Shown one piece after another: positions 22,621 through 34,453 of a stretch of DNA of 64,000 nt (position 1 is the first letter of the stretch; each line of letters opens with the position of its first letter). The position numbers and the translations under genes are program-made. The DNA is taken from NCBI RefSeq assembly GCF_016086655.4, contig NC_052141.2, positions 12,586,001-12,650,000 of the forward strand. Direction: 5' to 3'. The DNA comes from Lepeophtheirus salmonis. Lineage: Eukaryota > Arthropoda > Copepoda > Siphonostomatoida > Caligidae. The notes beneath the pieces were generated by a model. That model made no database searches. It was not told the origin of the DNA and was given only the letters and a program-made list of their open reading frames with translations.

Positions 22621-25300
22621 TAAAATGAGTGAGAAATCGTCCGAAGCAGGAGGACAAGACAAATTGGCTTTCTAATTTCCGTGCTGCATTTACGACTCAT
22701 TTTTGTTTCAGTTGATGAGTTTGCCGTTTATGTGGCCAGTAACTCAAGAATATCTGGTGTGAACCCGTTCCTGTGGGGAAACCTCCAGCCCCCTCGGTGG
22801 TTAAAGAGCCTTTGGATGATAAGTCCTTGCTGGGGAGGGGACATCACAAATAGAGTTGTAGGACCCTGTCGTCATCAATCCCTTCACGAAATTTTTTTCT
22901 TCGATTGGTGAGTAGGAGGAAAAGTGTGTATTTTCTTCCGAAACACTTCTGTACTTTCAAGAAAAGATTTTTTTCGAAAAGGAGAAGTTGTCTAATGTCC
23001 AATTCAATGCTTCTACACTCTATCCTATACCGTAGATTCGGATCTAGCCATCCCGTTAGCCAATCCAGAAATCAGACGTCTGGAGAATGGGCCACAGTTA
23101 ACAACTATCACTGCTCTATATAGAAATGTTCGTTTATGTTCTAGACCTCTTATGGGTGCCTATGAACAAACAGACGAAATCTAGATGATGCTGGAATCTA
23201 TTCCGAGCATTAAAGACCTATTAGAGGAGGTATATAGTGGAGGAAATAAAGAAGACCTTTTTAAAACCATGTCTATAAAGCTCAAAGAATGGGAAAATTT
23301 CAAGAGCTCTGTGAAAGCTCTATCCCTTATTTCGGTGGGCATGCTTTCTATTCAGACCAATGCTTGAGATCTATGGAAACCATCTTTAGGGATGTCAGGA
23401 GGATGTCCTTAATCTCATCTCAGAAGGAACCTCTTAAGTCTTTAATTCTTAAGGAGGAGGCTGAGGGTTCGACTCCGAACCACTTAATGTTCAGTCTGAC
23501 ATCCATGAAAAGATCTTGGACAATGATAAGAAGGATTGGGTATTGTCTAACGCAAGGCAGAGGGGTTCAGGATTTCGAAAAATACTTTTGGGTCGACGTC
23601 TACTAACGTGCCTTCGAACCCGAGCCCTTCCGTAGGGACAGCAACACCACATCAACCAAAATAAATTTATGGGCCCTCCGAGAGAGCACGGAAGACTTCC
23701 AAGAGGAAGCTACAGGTGAGGTAATGATCCCTTTTATTATTATTTCAAGGAATTCGTGATCTCAAGCACTCTTCCTTGATTTATTCATCCTTTAGGAATA
23801 TCTTCAATTTTGAAGCCTTATATAAAGCTATTCAAATTCTTTCAAATTAGTGGTTTAAGTTTATTTTTTTCAGCTACCCACAGTGGATAGAACTAGTTTA
23901 TATTTATATAATTGGTCATTTGTAACTAAAAGTGAATTCCTACTTAATATTATTGAATGTCATTACAAACCACAATTTTTCTCCAAAGAACCTTCCTATT
24001 CATATGTGTATTCATATACCTTCATGTTCGGAAGCTAAAGAAGCTATAGATAGAGTAGTAGATATGTTACTATCTGGAACTATAAAGACGGTTACAAAGA
24101 GTTATTCGTCTCCTTCCTTCCTTTCTGGGATAGTTGGGGTTCCTAAGAAGGGTAACTCTAGATGGAGAGTCATAATTAATCTCAAGACCTTTAAAAAGCT
24201 TATAGTTTACTCTAAATTTAAATTAGAATCAGTTGATTAATTAAGATTTTGGCTAGACCAAGATTCTTTTTTATGCTCTTTAGATTTATCTGATGGCTAT
24301 CATTCGTTTAAAAATTGTCCTGACCCTCATCGTTTTTTCAGATTTCGATGGAGAAATAAAATGTATCAATTTAATGTTTTACGTTTCAGTTTCAAATCAC
24401 CGCCGATAATGTTTACTAGGTTATTCAAACCTGTGATTTTATATCTAGGTCGCAACTTAGGATAAGTTGTTGCATCTACTTAGATGACTTAATTTTGCAG
24501 GTTAATGCCTTTGTGCACGCCTTGCTCTCCTCATGTTTAGCTTCCCTGTTATTCCCAATTCTTGGTTTCAAGGTCAATTAGAATAAGATTTCTTGTATTC
24601 CAAGGACTCACCTTGTTCATTGTTATGGGACTCTGTCTCCAAGACAATTACCCTTCTTGAGGAGAAAGCACAAAAGATCCGAGATCTTGCCACTAAATTT
24701 TGTCCTATGCGAGGGTTGTGAGTCCAAGACTTTCAACAAATATCTGGATTAATTGAATTTGTGAGGCCAGCCTTTGAGTTTTCCCTCTTTTTCAAAGAAA
24801 TCTTCAATTCTATTCAGAAAAGGGGAATTTTGATGACCCTTTTAATCCAGAAATACAAATCTCTCCCGAGAGGCAGAAAGATTTATTATGGTGAGAAGAA
24901 CTGACTGTTGCTTGTGCACCGGTAAGGAGAGTATTTAATCAAACGTTGGAAGATTTTACTAGCGCTACCTTATCAGACTATGGTATCTCTTGCTCAGACA
25001 GCTCCTTTTAACAAGGATGTTGGACAGGGAATGAAAGAGATCTACATATTAAAGAGCTCGAAATGTTAGCAGTAGAGAAAGCGTTAAGTTTGATTACATA
25101 TATTAGTAATTGTTGATAATATAAAGGCTTTGTTCTACTTTTTAATAAATGGGGGTACCAAAGTGAAATTCGAGCTGGAGAAAATTGCTGTAAGAACTTG
25201 GAAACGACTGATGAAAAAAGGAATATGGGCGGAATTTGTCTGGGTTCCTTCAAAGGAAAACATGCAACCGGACTTAAACCTAAGTACCTAAAAATGTACG
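22620..25300 (+). mobile_element. DIRS-like retrotransposon relic (gag-like, RT, RNase H)
   Basis: Gag-like frames (about 23030-23640) include RRLENGPQLTTITALYRN and, shifted, further short frames. The reverse transcriptase runs from about 23990: VPKKGNSRWRVIINLKTFKK, then LDLSDGYHSF and RFFRFRWRNKMYQF (24285-24380), then, shifted, the catalytic YLDDLIL (about 24475-24500). RNase H follows: HIKELEMLAVEKAL (about 25040-25080), a VDN motif, and VWVPSKEN.QPDLN near 25245-25280. The 'FRF.W....YQF' wording is typical of DIRS/Ngaro-type RTs rather than gypsy. The tyrosine recombinase and terminal repeats are not seen. Stops and frameshifts throughout show it is inactive. The left boundary is uncertain. 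Confidence 0.75.
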
Positions 25301-26336
25301 AAAGTAAATAAATAATATCAATAATACATGTATGACTTATTATATACAATTATAATAATATCCATGACGTGATTCTTTGTAAAACTGAACATTTCGGTAC
25401 ATTTATGTCCGACATCACACTGAAAACTCTCTTAAATTGATGGTGAACAATATAAATATTTTCTTACTTAGAAAATTCACTATTATGATACATGCTTTCA
25501 GGAGCCATTTTCTCTAAATTTCATGTATTGATATTAATACTCTTGCTATTCTGTTCAGATCATGAGCTAGAAAAGTGAAATTTCAAAAAAAAATTGAAGG
25601 TTTTCAGCTGATTTAATTCAATATCATGCTCCATTGGTAAAGAACCCCTTCATTCTTTCACCTCTGAAATTGGAGCCCAGAAAGTTGTTGATACTTTTTA
25701 CAGGAACAAATATAATCGTTTGGTTGTCGGCTTTCGTAACATTTTCCAAATTAATGATATAAGAAGGACCCAAAATAACAATATAAGAGACCCACTAACA
25801 CTGCAATCATGGACCGCCGTCAAGAGTCGGTATTTTCCTCCAATGCAAGAAATAACCCCTTCCCTTCAAGTTCTTTTTTTATCTTTGATCACACTTCTTT
25901 ACTTTGAATTGGTGATAGAGAAGCAAAGGAAAATTACTTTTCCCGTGTAAATTTCTATGAAATTAACCTATTTTGGATTATTCACGATATGGAGTGGAAT
26001 ATTGCAGGAGATAAGGATCTTGGTTATATCACTAATAAAATTATAATATTCAGAATTTGAATTAATTATATGACTTGTATACAATACCAAATTCTTTTCA
26101 TGGATTTGAGTAATACTTTGAACGTCTTCAAGACCCTAGTTCCATAATTACAAAGATGTCATGCAAAAAACCTCGTATCATCTTGATAACTCTATACATT
26201 TTTACCACTATTATCAGAGATACAAGATTTAATATAAATAGTCAATACTTTATCTCAAACTCCAACACAATACAACTTTACACGTTTCTAAAACTTATTA
26301 AAATAATAAATACGTAGATAGTAGTTACAGATTACT
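25301..26336. other. No recognisable gene
   Basis: AT-rich. The 76-codon frame at 25720-25950 shows no domain. No terminal or LTR sequence for the preceding DIRS-like relic could be made out. Confidence 0.45.
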
Positions 26337-26338
26337 TA

Positions 26339-27248
26339 CAGGGTGTCCACGATAAATTGGAACTATCTTAAAATTCAACCTGCTTGATAAAAATGGAATT
26401 TGGAGTGTATTTGTTAATATGAAAAAGTTAGACATGATATTAAACAATAAATTTATTCAACATGTCCTCCCTCAGCAGTCACCATCTTCTCCATCCTGCC
26501 CCTAAAGGATTTGCATGCCTGGATGACTTCCACGGAATCGACAGCATTCCATTCCCTCGTAGTGGAGCCCGGGAACTTTGTGGTGAAGACCGCAGGGACC
26601 TCTTCTCTCTCCTTGGCAAGCCACCTGTCATTCTGCACGTTGTAGCTTCTGTAGACAGTCCAGCTCTTCTCGTCGGAGAAGAAGATGATTCTTCCTCCAT
26701 GGCTCTTCAGGTCATTGAGGAGACGCTTACCGTTGGTGAGCCTGGTGGCCTTCATGGATGCCGTGAGGATGTGTTGTTTGGCCATTCGGTATTACCTGTA
26801 TCCGAGGTCCTCATTCACAGCCTTGGAGACCAGATGCTGGCTCACTCCACGGTTCTTGGCCAACCTGGACAAGGAAGTCCCCGGCGAAGCCTTGATGGAC
26901 TTCCAGAGGCCTTCAAGGAAGCGGGAGTGCGGATTCGGTCACTCCTCATGTTGTGGGCCTTGCAGCAGACCTTCCCCTCAACCTCCCAGGCATTGAAGAC
27001 CCAGTACACCGTGGTCTTGGGGTAGTTAAGAAGCTTGTAGATAGCAGAGGGCTTGCGTCCCGCGCGAGCCAATTCGAGGATGGCGTCTCTCTTTGCTTGT
27101 TCCATGATGACTATTGTTTGTTGTCGAAACAATTGTGGTGGAAGTTATAGTGTATTGTTCACGCAACCTTTTATATTAGTATGATTTAACCCCGAATATC
27201 CACATTATGGATCTGGATGAAGTTTAAAGTAGTGCCGATTTATCATGG
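26339..27248 (-). mobile_element. Mariner-type transposon, internally deleted (copy B)
   Basis: It belongs to the same family as copy A at 4530. The left terminal repeat starts at 26339 after TA. The right one decays ('agtgccgatttatcatgga') and its last seven or so bases are lost near 27248. The minus-strand transposase keeps the N-terminal domain (SAIYKLLNYPKTTVYWVFNA and a second GVSQHLVSKAV helix-turn-helix, frameshifted between). It also keeps the first catalytic Asp (IIFFSDEKSWTV) and the C-terminus (CKSFRGRMEKMVTAEGGHVE, stop near 26453). The stretch with the second and third Asp is deleted, joining TTKFPGS to TTREWN. It retains the parts copy A lost and lacks the parts A retains. Confidence 0.9.
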
Positions 27249-28917
27249 AGTCTGATGAGGTGAAAGCCTCTCGAGTCTAATCGCTGCGGTGTTTTCCAGA
27301 TCTTGAGTCCTAGAATTGTTAATATTCTATTTTTTGGAGCTAAGAGGCATTGCTAATCCTCAGCTGATAGAAGAGTGAGCATATAATCTTATTTTTATCT
27401 TCGAAAAACTTAATAGAGCAAGGAGCTGATCATCAAAACTTTTTTTCACGAAGGAAGGTGTTAGCAAGACTTATTGTACCATTGATAAAAAAGTAATGGC
27501 ACACTCAACTACGGATTTATCTCTTTTAATCACTAAACTTACTTTTTCTTTACAGAAATTCATTCCCACTCTGCTCATGGAGAAGAATGGATCTGTGCAA
27601 AGAAAAATGTAATTTTAGTGACTACAAAAGATATATCTGTATTTGCGTGAGCTCTTTTTGTGTTTTGTTGATTATTTAATATGTTGGCATAAAGGACTCT
27701 AGGGAAAGAGCAGTTAAGGGAAAAATTAACAATTCAATTTAAAAACAAGGAAGACTATGTTCCTAACACCGACCTATAATATTGTGCCGTAGTCACCTTT
27801 ATTCTGCTCTTTTCACTAGGGTGGAGACGGCCTCGTCAAACTGGTTGCGTACCTGAAGGAACATGTAGCAGCTTCTAATTTTAAGCTAATCAGAATTGAG
27901 AACAAATAAATTCAACCTTCCTTGCCTTGAGTGTCCACTCTTTGCCTAAAGTTCCTTAGGTCGTCGTTAAGATATGTTTAGATCTTCGTGCTATGAAGTA
28001 ACTAATGTTATTTTTTATAGGAAAAAAAAAGCAATATAACTGAATATTAGTAACGCACATTAAATTAGCTAGGTATGTTACGGGACCTGAACATCTCTTG
28101 AAATGGATCTTCAAGTTAGTTGAATCTTCCTTTGATAAAAAATGGGACGACTTAAAAAATCGAAAATCGAACATAAATCCTTGCAGATGCATATTTTTTA
28201 AATAGGTAGTTTTTTCAAATTTAACATTGAATATTCTTCTATAATATGAAAGATCAAAAAGTTATAAGGTCTATCAATGAAATTTTTGAGTGCTGGATGA
28301 TCTTCTCACAATAGATAATATGGGAGCCTTCTCTTTAGTCGACATCTTGTCGTATTCTTAGGAACCCACAGGTATGTCCTCTTGAACGTTCTTCTAAAAA
28401 CTAACAACTGCACGATATAATAATCTTTAAGTGTAAGACTTATGCACCTTGATCCATAGTGGTCTATATTAAAAATGTACAATTTATTGTTACTCTACAT
28501 GACCATTTTTTATCATATATATATATATAAATATAGGTACACATAGTAACAATATAATATATACAAGTATGAACTACATTAATATATAACAGGGCCTCAA
28601 GCAAAATTGGAATGAATAGCCTCCTCCCTAATAGAATGTATTCGGGGATCGATAAAGTAGGATGGATATTGTTCAAGAGAAACCTATTCACCAACTTAAA
28701 AGAAAGATACCCACGATATTTCCTCGCTACATAAACAGTCTTTACCAACATTTCAAAAAAGATGGAACAGAGAGGTTCTGCTCTTTCCGCAAGGATAGCT
28801 AGGAGTCCTCCTTCTATATTTTTACGAATGAAATAGAGAGATGCGTGTAAAGGAAATAGTGGAAGAGAAAATTATTAATGCACTTGGAATCAAAGTGACT
28901 ATATATCAAGGTGAGGT
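27249..28917. other. No recognisable gene
   Basis: AT-rich sequence with short frames. The minus frame 28464-28751 is partly TA-dinucleotide translation and has no recognisable domain. Confidence 0.45.
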
Positions 28918-29465
28918 AACAAGGATCTTCTAAGGCATTCTGGTTGGCGTTTACTGACTCAGCTGACGTAGTGACATCATTGTTGCGGGAATTCAGATAA
29001 TTTCATTCAAGTGAAGTGCACTAATTTGGATATGTTTAGCAAAAATAGGATCATTACGAGGTTCAAAGCGTGTTTATGCTATGACCTGCTATCCCAATAC
29101 ACGGTATTCCCAGTATTTTGCATTTCCTCAGATAAATTTGATGCTCCAGCCTTTTTGGATCTCAGTCTGCAGACGAAAAGATCCAATTAATATTAAGAAT
29201 GATAAGATTTGTGATAGCATTTTGCATCCAACGGATTTGAGCGGAATCTCTAAGTTGAGCTTCTTGACTTAAAAGGCAGGAAGAAATTAAAAAGTGATGC
29301 AGTCCCCTCATTCCATATTGCCTTTGCCTTTCCCAGTTCAGATGACCTTAAATCCTCCAGAGGTATTCGTAAGTAAGCTTTGTGAAAGGAAAGAGCATGT
29401 AAATCAACTTTTGGAAGCAAGTAAGGTACAAGAAACAAGTATGGACTCTCGGAATTAGATACTAA
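28918..29465 (+). mobile_element. THAP-domain transposon fragment, second copy
   Basis: This is a diverged, oppositely oriented copy of the 5' part of the relic at 11400-12786. Both begin with 'aaggatcttctaagg' and share 'ctggttggcg', 'ttcagataatttcatt' and 'gcactaatttggat'. The THAP coding segment is recognisable (cysteine pair region near 29070-29090, 'YFAFP' related segment near 29115-29130, 'KICDS' at the CDRH position near 29205). The C-x2-H ligands are mutated (CDRHF reads CDSIL), so the zinc finger would not fold. The match stops near 29465, before any catalytic domain. Confidence 0.7.
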
Positions 29466-29864
29466 TAATGAAGGGCTCATGGAAATTTGAAGCGGGATCA
29501 CTGAGTCCCAACAAGAGGTTTTGACCAAGAGGAAAAGCACTCGGATTCACGTTTACAAATTCAAAAAAAAAGGGTCCAGTGTGTGAAAGTAAATGTGTCT
29601 TTGTTTTGTGAGCGCAAACGCTAAAAATTGCAAAAATAACTTTCTTTTTCGAAAAAGTAATTGTGTCTGTATAAAACCAAGTGCAAGTTACTAAACTCAT
29701 AGAAGCCTACACATGATTTGATAAGAACCACCCTAAAAGTAGCCTCTCCAAAATCCAAGTAAGAAGAATTATAGATCCCTTAAAAAGTTTCAATTGAGGA
29801 TACTCAAAAGAGGATGTAACCACTGCATATATAAGAGTAGAATTTCCGTGCTGCGTCACCTTTA
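29466..29864. other. Unassigned sequence left of the hAT insertion
   Basis: No domain recognised. The minus-strand frames 29250-29540 and 29455-29700 overlap the THAP relic or are of ordinary composition. Confidence 0.4.
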
Positions 29865-30450
29865 TATGTAGTCAGGGCCGTACGTCAGTATTGCACTTTG
29901 TCCGCTTCAGCGGACCAAAAAAAAACAACCTTACTCAACCGTCCACCAATCATATAGGTATGTAAATATAGATGAATTAAGTCATAATTAATTATTAAAA
30001 TCTATTATATATATGTAACTTATGACCAACTCATAATAGTACTGAGTCATTATAATAAAATTACATATTTGTAGCACGTCCACCCAAAAGGAAGCTAGAT
30101 AATTTTTCTCAAAATTGAACATGGAATACATTTTCCAACAAATTATAGTTCATTTAAATGGAAAAATGATTCTGATTAATCCTTTGGAGGCACCACAAAT
30201 TGGACTTAAATTAGCCAAAATTCACCGGCACATTTATAGAATTAGTAAATTAATAAATTATATCTCTAAGACCATATTGGGGCCAAATTAAGTCAGATAG
30301 ATAAAACGGAGGTTTTAAACTACAGTTAACACTCTCGGGTATCTCAATTCATCGCAGAAATTTGAATTCAAATCCTGTAATTTACCGTAATATCTCTTTC
30401 AAATATTGCCTGTCATTTTATAAATATAAATGATTGAACCTTTGAATATA

Positions 30451-30876
30451 AAACGCGTTTTCCGCTTCCCGTGATACCTTTCTGATAATTAATAAATTAC
30501 TGCAATTATTTCAAGAGTACTTTACAGCCCAAAAAAACAAAACAAAGACGCACACAACATTTTTCGTATGGATTTAAAGTACTTCACATTGAGTGGATAT
30601 TTGAGTTAGATATTACGTTTAACGTTACTAGTTGCAAATGTGAAGTACTTTACAGCGAAAAAAAAAAAAAAAAAAAAAAGACGCACAAAACTTTTTTCGT
30701 ATGGAGTACTCTTGAAATATTTAAGAGCGTGAGAATTTGTTTCATTGAATACAAGATAAATTAAATTATTACTGCTTAAAAGGGACATAAATAATAGTTA
30801 TGTACTTTTTAGAGTGGATTGTTGCAGTAATTTATTAATTATCAGAAATGTATCACAGGAAGCGGAAAACGCATTT
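30451..30876. repeat. Inverted repeat spanning the hAT transposase start
   Basis: The left arm, 30451-30506, is a reverse complement of 30822-30876 with about four mismatches over 55 bp. The right arm includes the first codons of the transposase (start codon at 30848). The interval also holds a direct repeat of the 'gtactttacagc...aaagacgcaca.aac.tttttcgtatgg' segment (about 30517-30572 and 30643-30703), the second copy expanded by an A22 run. This looks like an internal rearrangement of the element's promoter region. Confidence 0.75.
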
Positions 30877-33725
30877 TAACAGAGAGTTGGTGATTTGTTC
30901 TTTCTGTCAGAAGGAAATACAGAAGGACAACTTTAATGATCACAAAGTTAAACTCCATAAGAATTACCCCAGCTGCAAGTATCAAGTGAAAATTGATCAT
31001 AAGGAGCAGAAAACATTGAACCTTGCTGTTAAGAAAACTTCCTCTGCTACATCCTCATTCTCAGTCACTGCCTCCTCCTGTCCCGATGACCCTGCTCCAG
31101 TTGAGGCCTTACTGCCTGAACCAAGATCTGAAAAGTCCGTTTCTGCTGAAGAGAAAGTTACTGCAGACAAGAAAATAATGGCGACTCATTAAATTACCCC
31201 AGCGGACGGATTTCTCATGGAATAAGACTTCCTAATCTCGATATCGGACCAATCTTCTCTCCCGAGCAGCTCTCTGTAGTCAACAACAACAATATTCCCT
31301 CTGCAGAGGACTCTGAGACTAGCAACAATGTCCAGGGAGGTGAGAAGAGCAAGACTGAGGAGATGGAGTTTGTGGACGGAGGCCCAGAGTACCCTGTCGT
31401 CTTCACGAGCCATCTGTGTGACCCGATACTTACCGGGCGGGAGCCAAAGCGGAAGGACTTCTAGACCAGAACCAGAGTGGAGACTGAGCGGGAAACTGTG
31501 CCTAAAGTCGAGAGAGATCATCCTCTACAGCCCAAGTTACAAACATACAGTCCTCAGATAGATGACAAATACTCCAGAGACTTTCAATATGACTGGTTCC
31601 GTAAGTTCCCGTGGCTAGAATATGACGAGGTTGAAAAGTCAGCCAAGTGTTTCGCCTGTTCCAAATTTTTCATTTCCAACCTTGGGAAATTTGAGTTCAA
31701 AACATGGAAAAACAGTTCCTCGTTGAAAGTGCATTCTAAAAACAAAAAACACAAACTGTCGATGGAAAAGTGGATCAATTTCCTCACATCAAAGAGAAAG
31801 AATACCTCGGTTCTCGGCCATGTTCAGTCTCAACGTGCTGAGGAAGTCCTGAAGTGGCGAGCTTATTTGAGGTATCTTTTCCAAACTGTTGGGTTCCTCG
31901 CAAGGCAAGGATTGGCTTTTAGGGGCGATTCCGAAACAAGAGAAAAGCTGACGGAATCTAATGAAAACAATCAAGGAAACTTCTTGGAACTTTTGTCCCT
32001 GCGTTCACACGACAATCATATTCTCAAAGATAAACTGGAGGCCGAAGTCAAAAAATTTGGTTCAGCTGGGGCAGGTTTTGGACTTCACCTGACATCCAAA
32101 ATGAGCTGATAGAGATTATAGCATCCAAAGTGATGGTAAATATAATTGAAGATGTCAAGACTTGTGCCGGCGATGATTACTACTGGTTCTCTGTGATTGT
32201 TGATGAGACATCATATATGTCAAACACGGAGCAGTTCAGTCTGTCACTGGGATATCTGACGAGTGAAGGCATCAAGAAAGAGAGCTTCCCCAAGTTTGTA
32301 AAAGTTACCCAGACTGACGGCAAATATTTGTTTGAGAAGCTTCACGAGGCTGTCAAGGATCTCGGCCTTAACCCCGCCCGCACTGTCTCCCTGTCCGCGG
32401 ACGGTGCCTCCAACATATCCGGCATCAAGAAGGGTCTTGCCCCAGGTGGAAGGAAGCAGCCCCACTGTGTGTTTACATCCACTGCTACGCTCATGTCCTC
32501 CATCTTGTAGTCAAGGATCTTCTCTCAGATATAACCCTGTTGAGAAATACAATGGGGACAGTACAAATTTTATACAACTTCATTGAAGGGTCACCAAAGA
32601 GGTCAGCAATCTACAAGTCGGCGGCGAAGATAACAAGTAAAGATGAGGAGCATGCCAAGGTGATGACCCTGAAGAACCAGTCTGCTACCTGCTGGAGTCT
32701 CCGCTACGATGCTGTACACGCTGTATCTCTAGGGATGGTCAGAATCATGAAGACCCTCATAATAATGAGAAAAGATAAAGATACATTGTCGAGTTCAACA
32801 GCAACTTCTCTACTCAACAGCATCTTTAGTCACGAATTTGTTTTCGGCATTGAACTGTTGAAGACACTCTTCAGACACACATCTAGCTTGTCAGATGAAC
32901 TTCAAGGCAGAAAGGTTGACCTAACAAAGGCCCGGAAACACGTCAACCTAGTGATTAGGACTCTTGAAGATCTTAAGAATGAGAAAATCTTTGAATCAAT
33001 CTGGAAACTTGCTGAGTTGAAGTCGTCTGAGATGAAATCAGTATTTGACCAGGAGGACTCAATTGATTTGGAATTCAAGGAGGCGAAGATTCCAAGGAGA
33101 ATAAAGTGGAAAGGAATAACTGAATCCTACTTCCGTGAAACACATTTCCATGTTGCAATCAATAAGATTGTATTAGAGCTTGAGAGCAGATTTGCCACCG
33201 ACGATACAAACATCACAATGGATCTCATTGCAATCGTCAATGACAGTGAAGTGGAGACCTGTGTCAATGAGCGTGTCGCCAAGCACTACAGACTTGAACT
33301 CGAGCAGCTCCAGTCAGACCATGCAATCTTCCAGCAATTCAAGGTTAATACTATAATGTTTCATTTTGCATTATATGTTTAAAATTTATGTTTATCTAAG
33401 CAGATATTGACACAGAAGACATGGTTTCGTCACAAATTGCTGCGGAGTTAATCAGCTCGGGAGTGTTCTGCCTGATGCCGGAGCTATACAGGTGATCGTT
33501 ATCCTAGCCTCAATGCCCATCAGCAGCTGTGAGGCGGAGTGGTCATTCTCCTGTCTCAGAAGGCTCAAGAACCACATGAGGACCACCATGGACCAGGAGA
33601 GGCTCTCCTCCCTCACCCTCTTGAACATGGACAGGGTGATGGTGGACAAGGTGCTCCATGAAGACATGGACAGTTTGATTGACACCTTTGCGTCAAGGAA
33701 AGAGAGGAAAAACCTCTTCTTCTAA
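30848..33725 (+). pseudogene. hAT transposase (BED/C2H2 + TTF zinc finger + DUF4371 + hAT dimerisation), broken
   Basis: Domains in order: an N-terminal C2H2/BED-like finger (CSFCQKEIQKDNFNDHKVKLH pattern, C-x2-C...H-x4-H); a TTF-type finger from about 31580 (DWFRKFPWLEYDEVEKSAKC, then CFACSKFF and a HSKNKKH end); a DUF4371-type RNase H-like catalytic region with IVDETSYMSNTEQFSLSLGY near 32190-32260 and the CYAHVLHLVVKDL segment near 32480-32520; and a C-terminal hAT dimerisation motif (SSCEAEWSFSCLRRLKNHMR, 33500-33570). Breaks include a frame change near 31190, an in-frame TAG at 31462, frameshifts near 32075, 32445 and 33400-33490. A 60-nt GT-AG intron may lie at 33344-33403. Proteins of this type resemble ZMYM1-like and TTF zinc-finger hAT proteins. 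Confidence 0.88.
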
Positions 33726-34235
33726 TCATGATAAAGAACACATGCATTTTTTTCTTCATTTTTTTCAAACACATCACCACGTATACATGCGAGTTAAGAA
33801 CATCAAGACTTGTGAACATAATTTATTTTCTGTCGATGTAACCGTTTCATGGTATATTATAATCTCGTTCATTATTTCATCCGTTATTATTTTAAAAATA
33901 TTTAAGGAGGTTTAAATTGTTTGACTTAATTGTATAGTTCAAAAATTTTCTCTCATTCTTACACCGTGCATTTTATACTCCATTATACTCCTTCCTTTAT
34001 GAATAGGTCGGCATTGACTTTCCGTCTAGAGTTTTTCCTTTTCATTTTATTTTTCCCAATGTTTGCCTGAAGAAAATAATGGTCAGACAGTCCATTGGAC
34101 GATATTCTTGCAAGGTTTAATCTATGCTGTAGCATTTGCCCTGTTTAAATATCCCACGTTCATCACTGAAAATCAACCGTTCCCCCTTGTAAAGCGGACC
34201 GAAAAATCTTCCTGACATACGGCACTGTATGTAGT

Positions 34236-34453
34236 CACCTTAACTTAGAATATAGATAAAAAAAGAAAATTAGTTAATGGCTATGCCACCGACGACTCGG
34301 GTTCACCTAAAATAGACGCAGTCACCCCTAAAGTTAAAGGTATATCATACTTCAGCTGGATTTTGGCTCAATAAAAAATATGCCAGCACTCAATATATCA
34401 ATCATCATTTAAGTCGTAATCTGAAAATTAAAAAAAAATATTTGAAGAATAAA
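34236..34453. other. No recognisable gene
   Basis: Short spacer to the right of the hAT insertion. Confidence 0.5.

Larger units (their letters stand above)
29873..34227 (+). mobile_element. hAT DNA transposon with 8-bp target site duplication
   Basis: The left end reads cagggccgtacgtcag from 29873. The right end at 34227 is its inverted match (cagtgccgtatgtcag on the other strand), with further similarity inside around 'ggtccgctt'. Flanking both ends is a perfect 8-bp duplication, tatgtagt (29865-29872 and 34228-34235), diagnostic of hAT transposition. The 4355-bp element carries one plus-strand transposase gene (see next entry). The intact duplication suggests a fairly recent insertion compared with the other relics here. 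Confidence 0.95.

Noticed and set aside
23466..23476. Perfect tRNA B-box-like sequence ggttcgactcc
   Set aside because: No A box, anticodon arm or acceptor stem at the right distance; it lies in retroelement gag-like sequence.
26462..27025. 187-codon plus-strand frame across mariner copy B
   Set aside because: Antisense shadow of the transposase, which reads on the minus strand with recognisable motifs.
31189..31974. Minus-strand frames within the hAT element
   Set aside because: They oppose the plus-strand transposase and show no domain.
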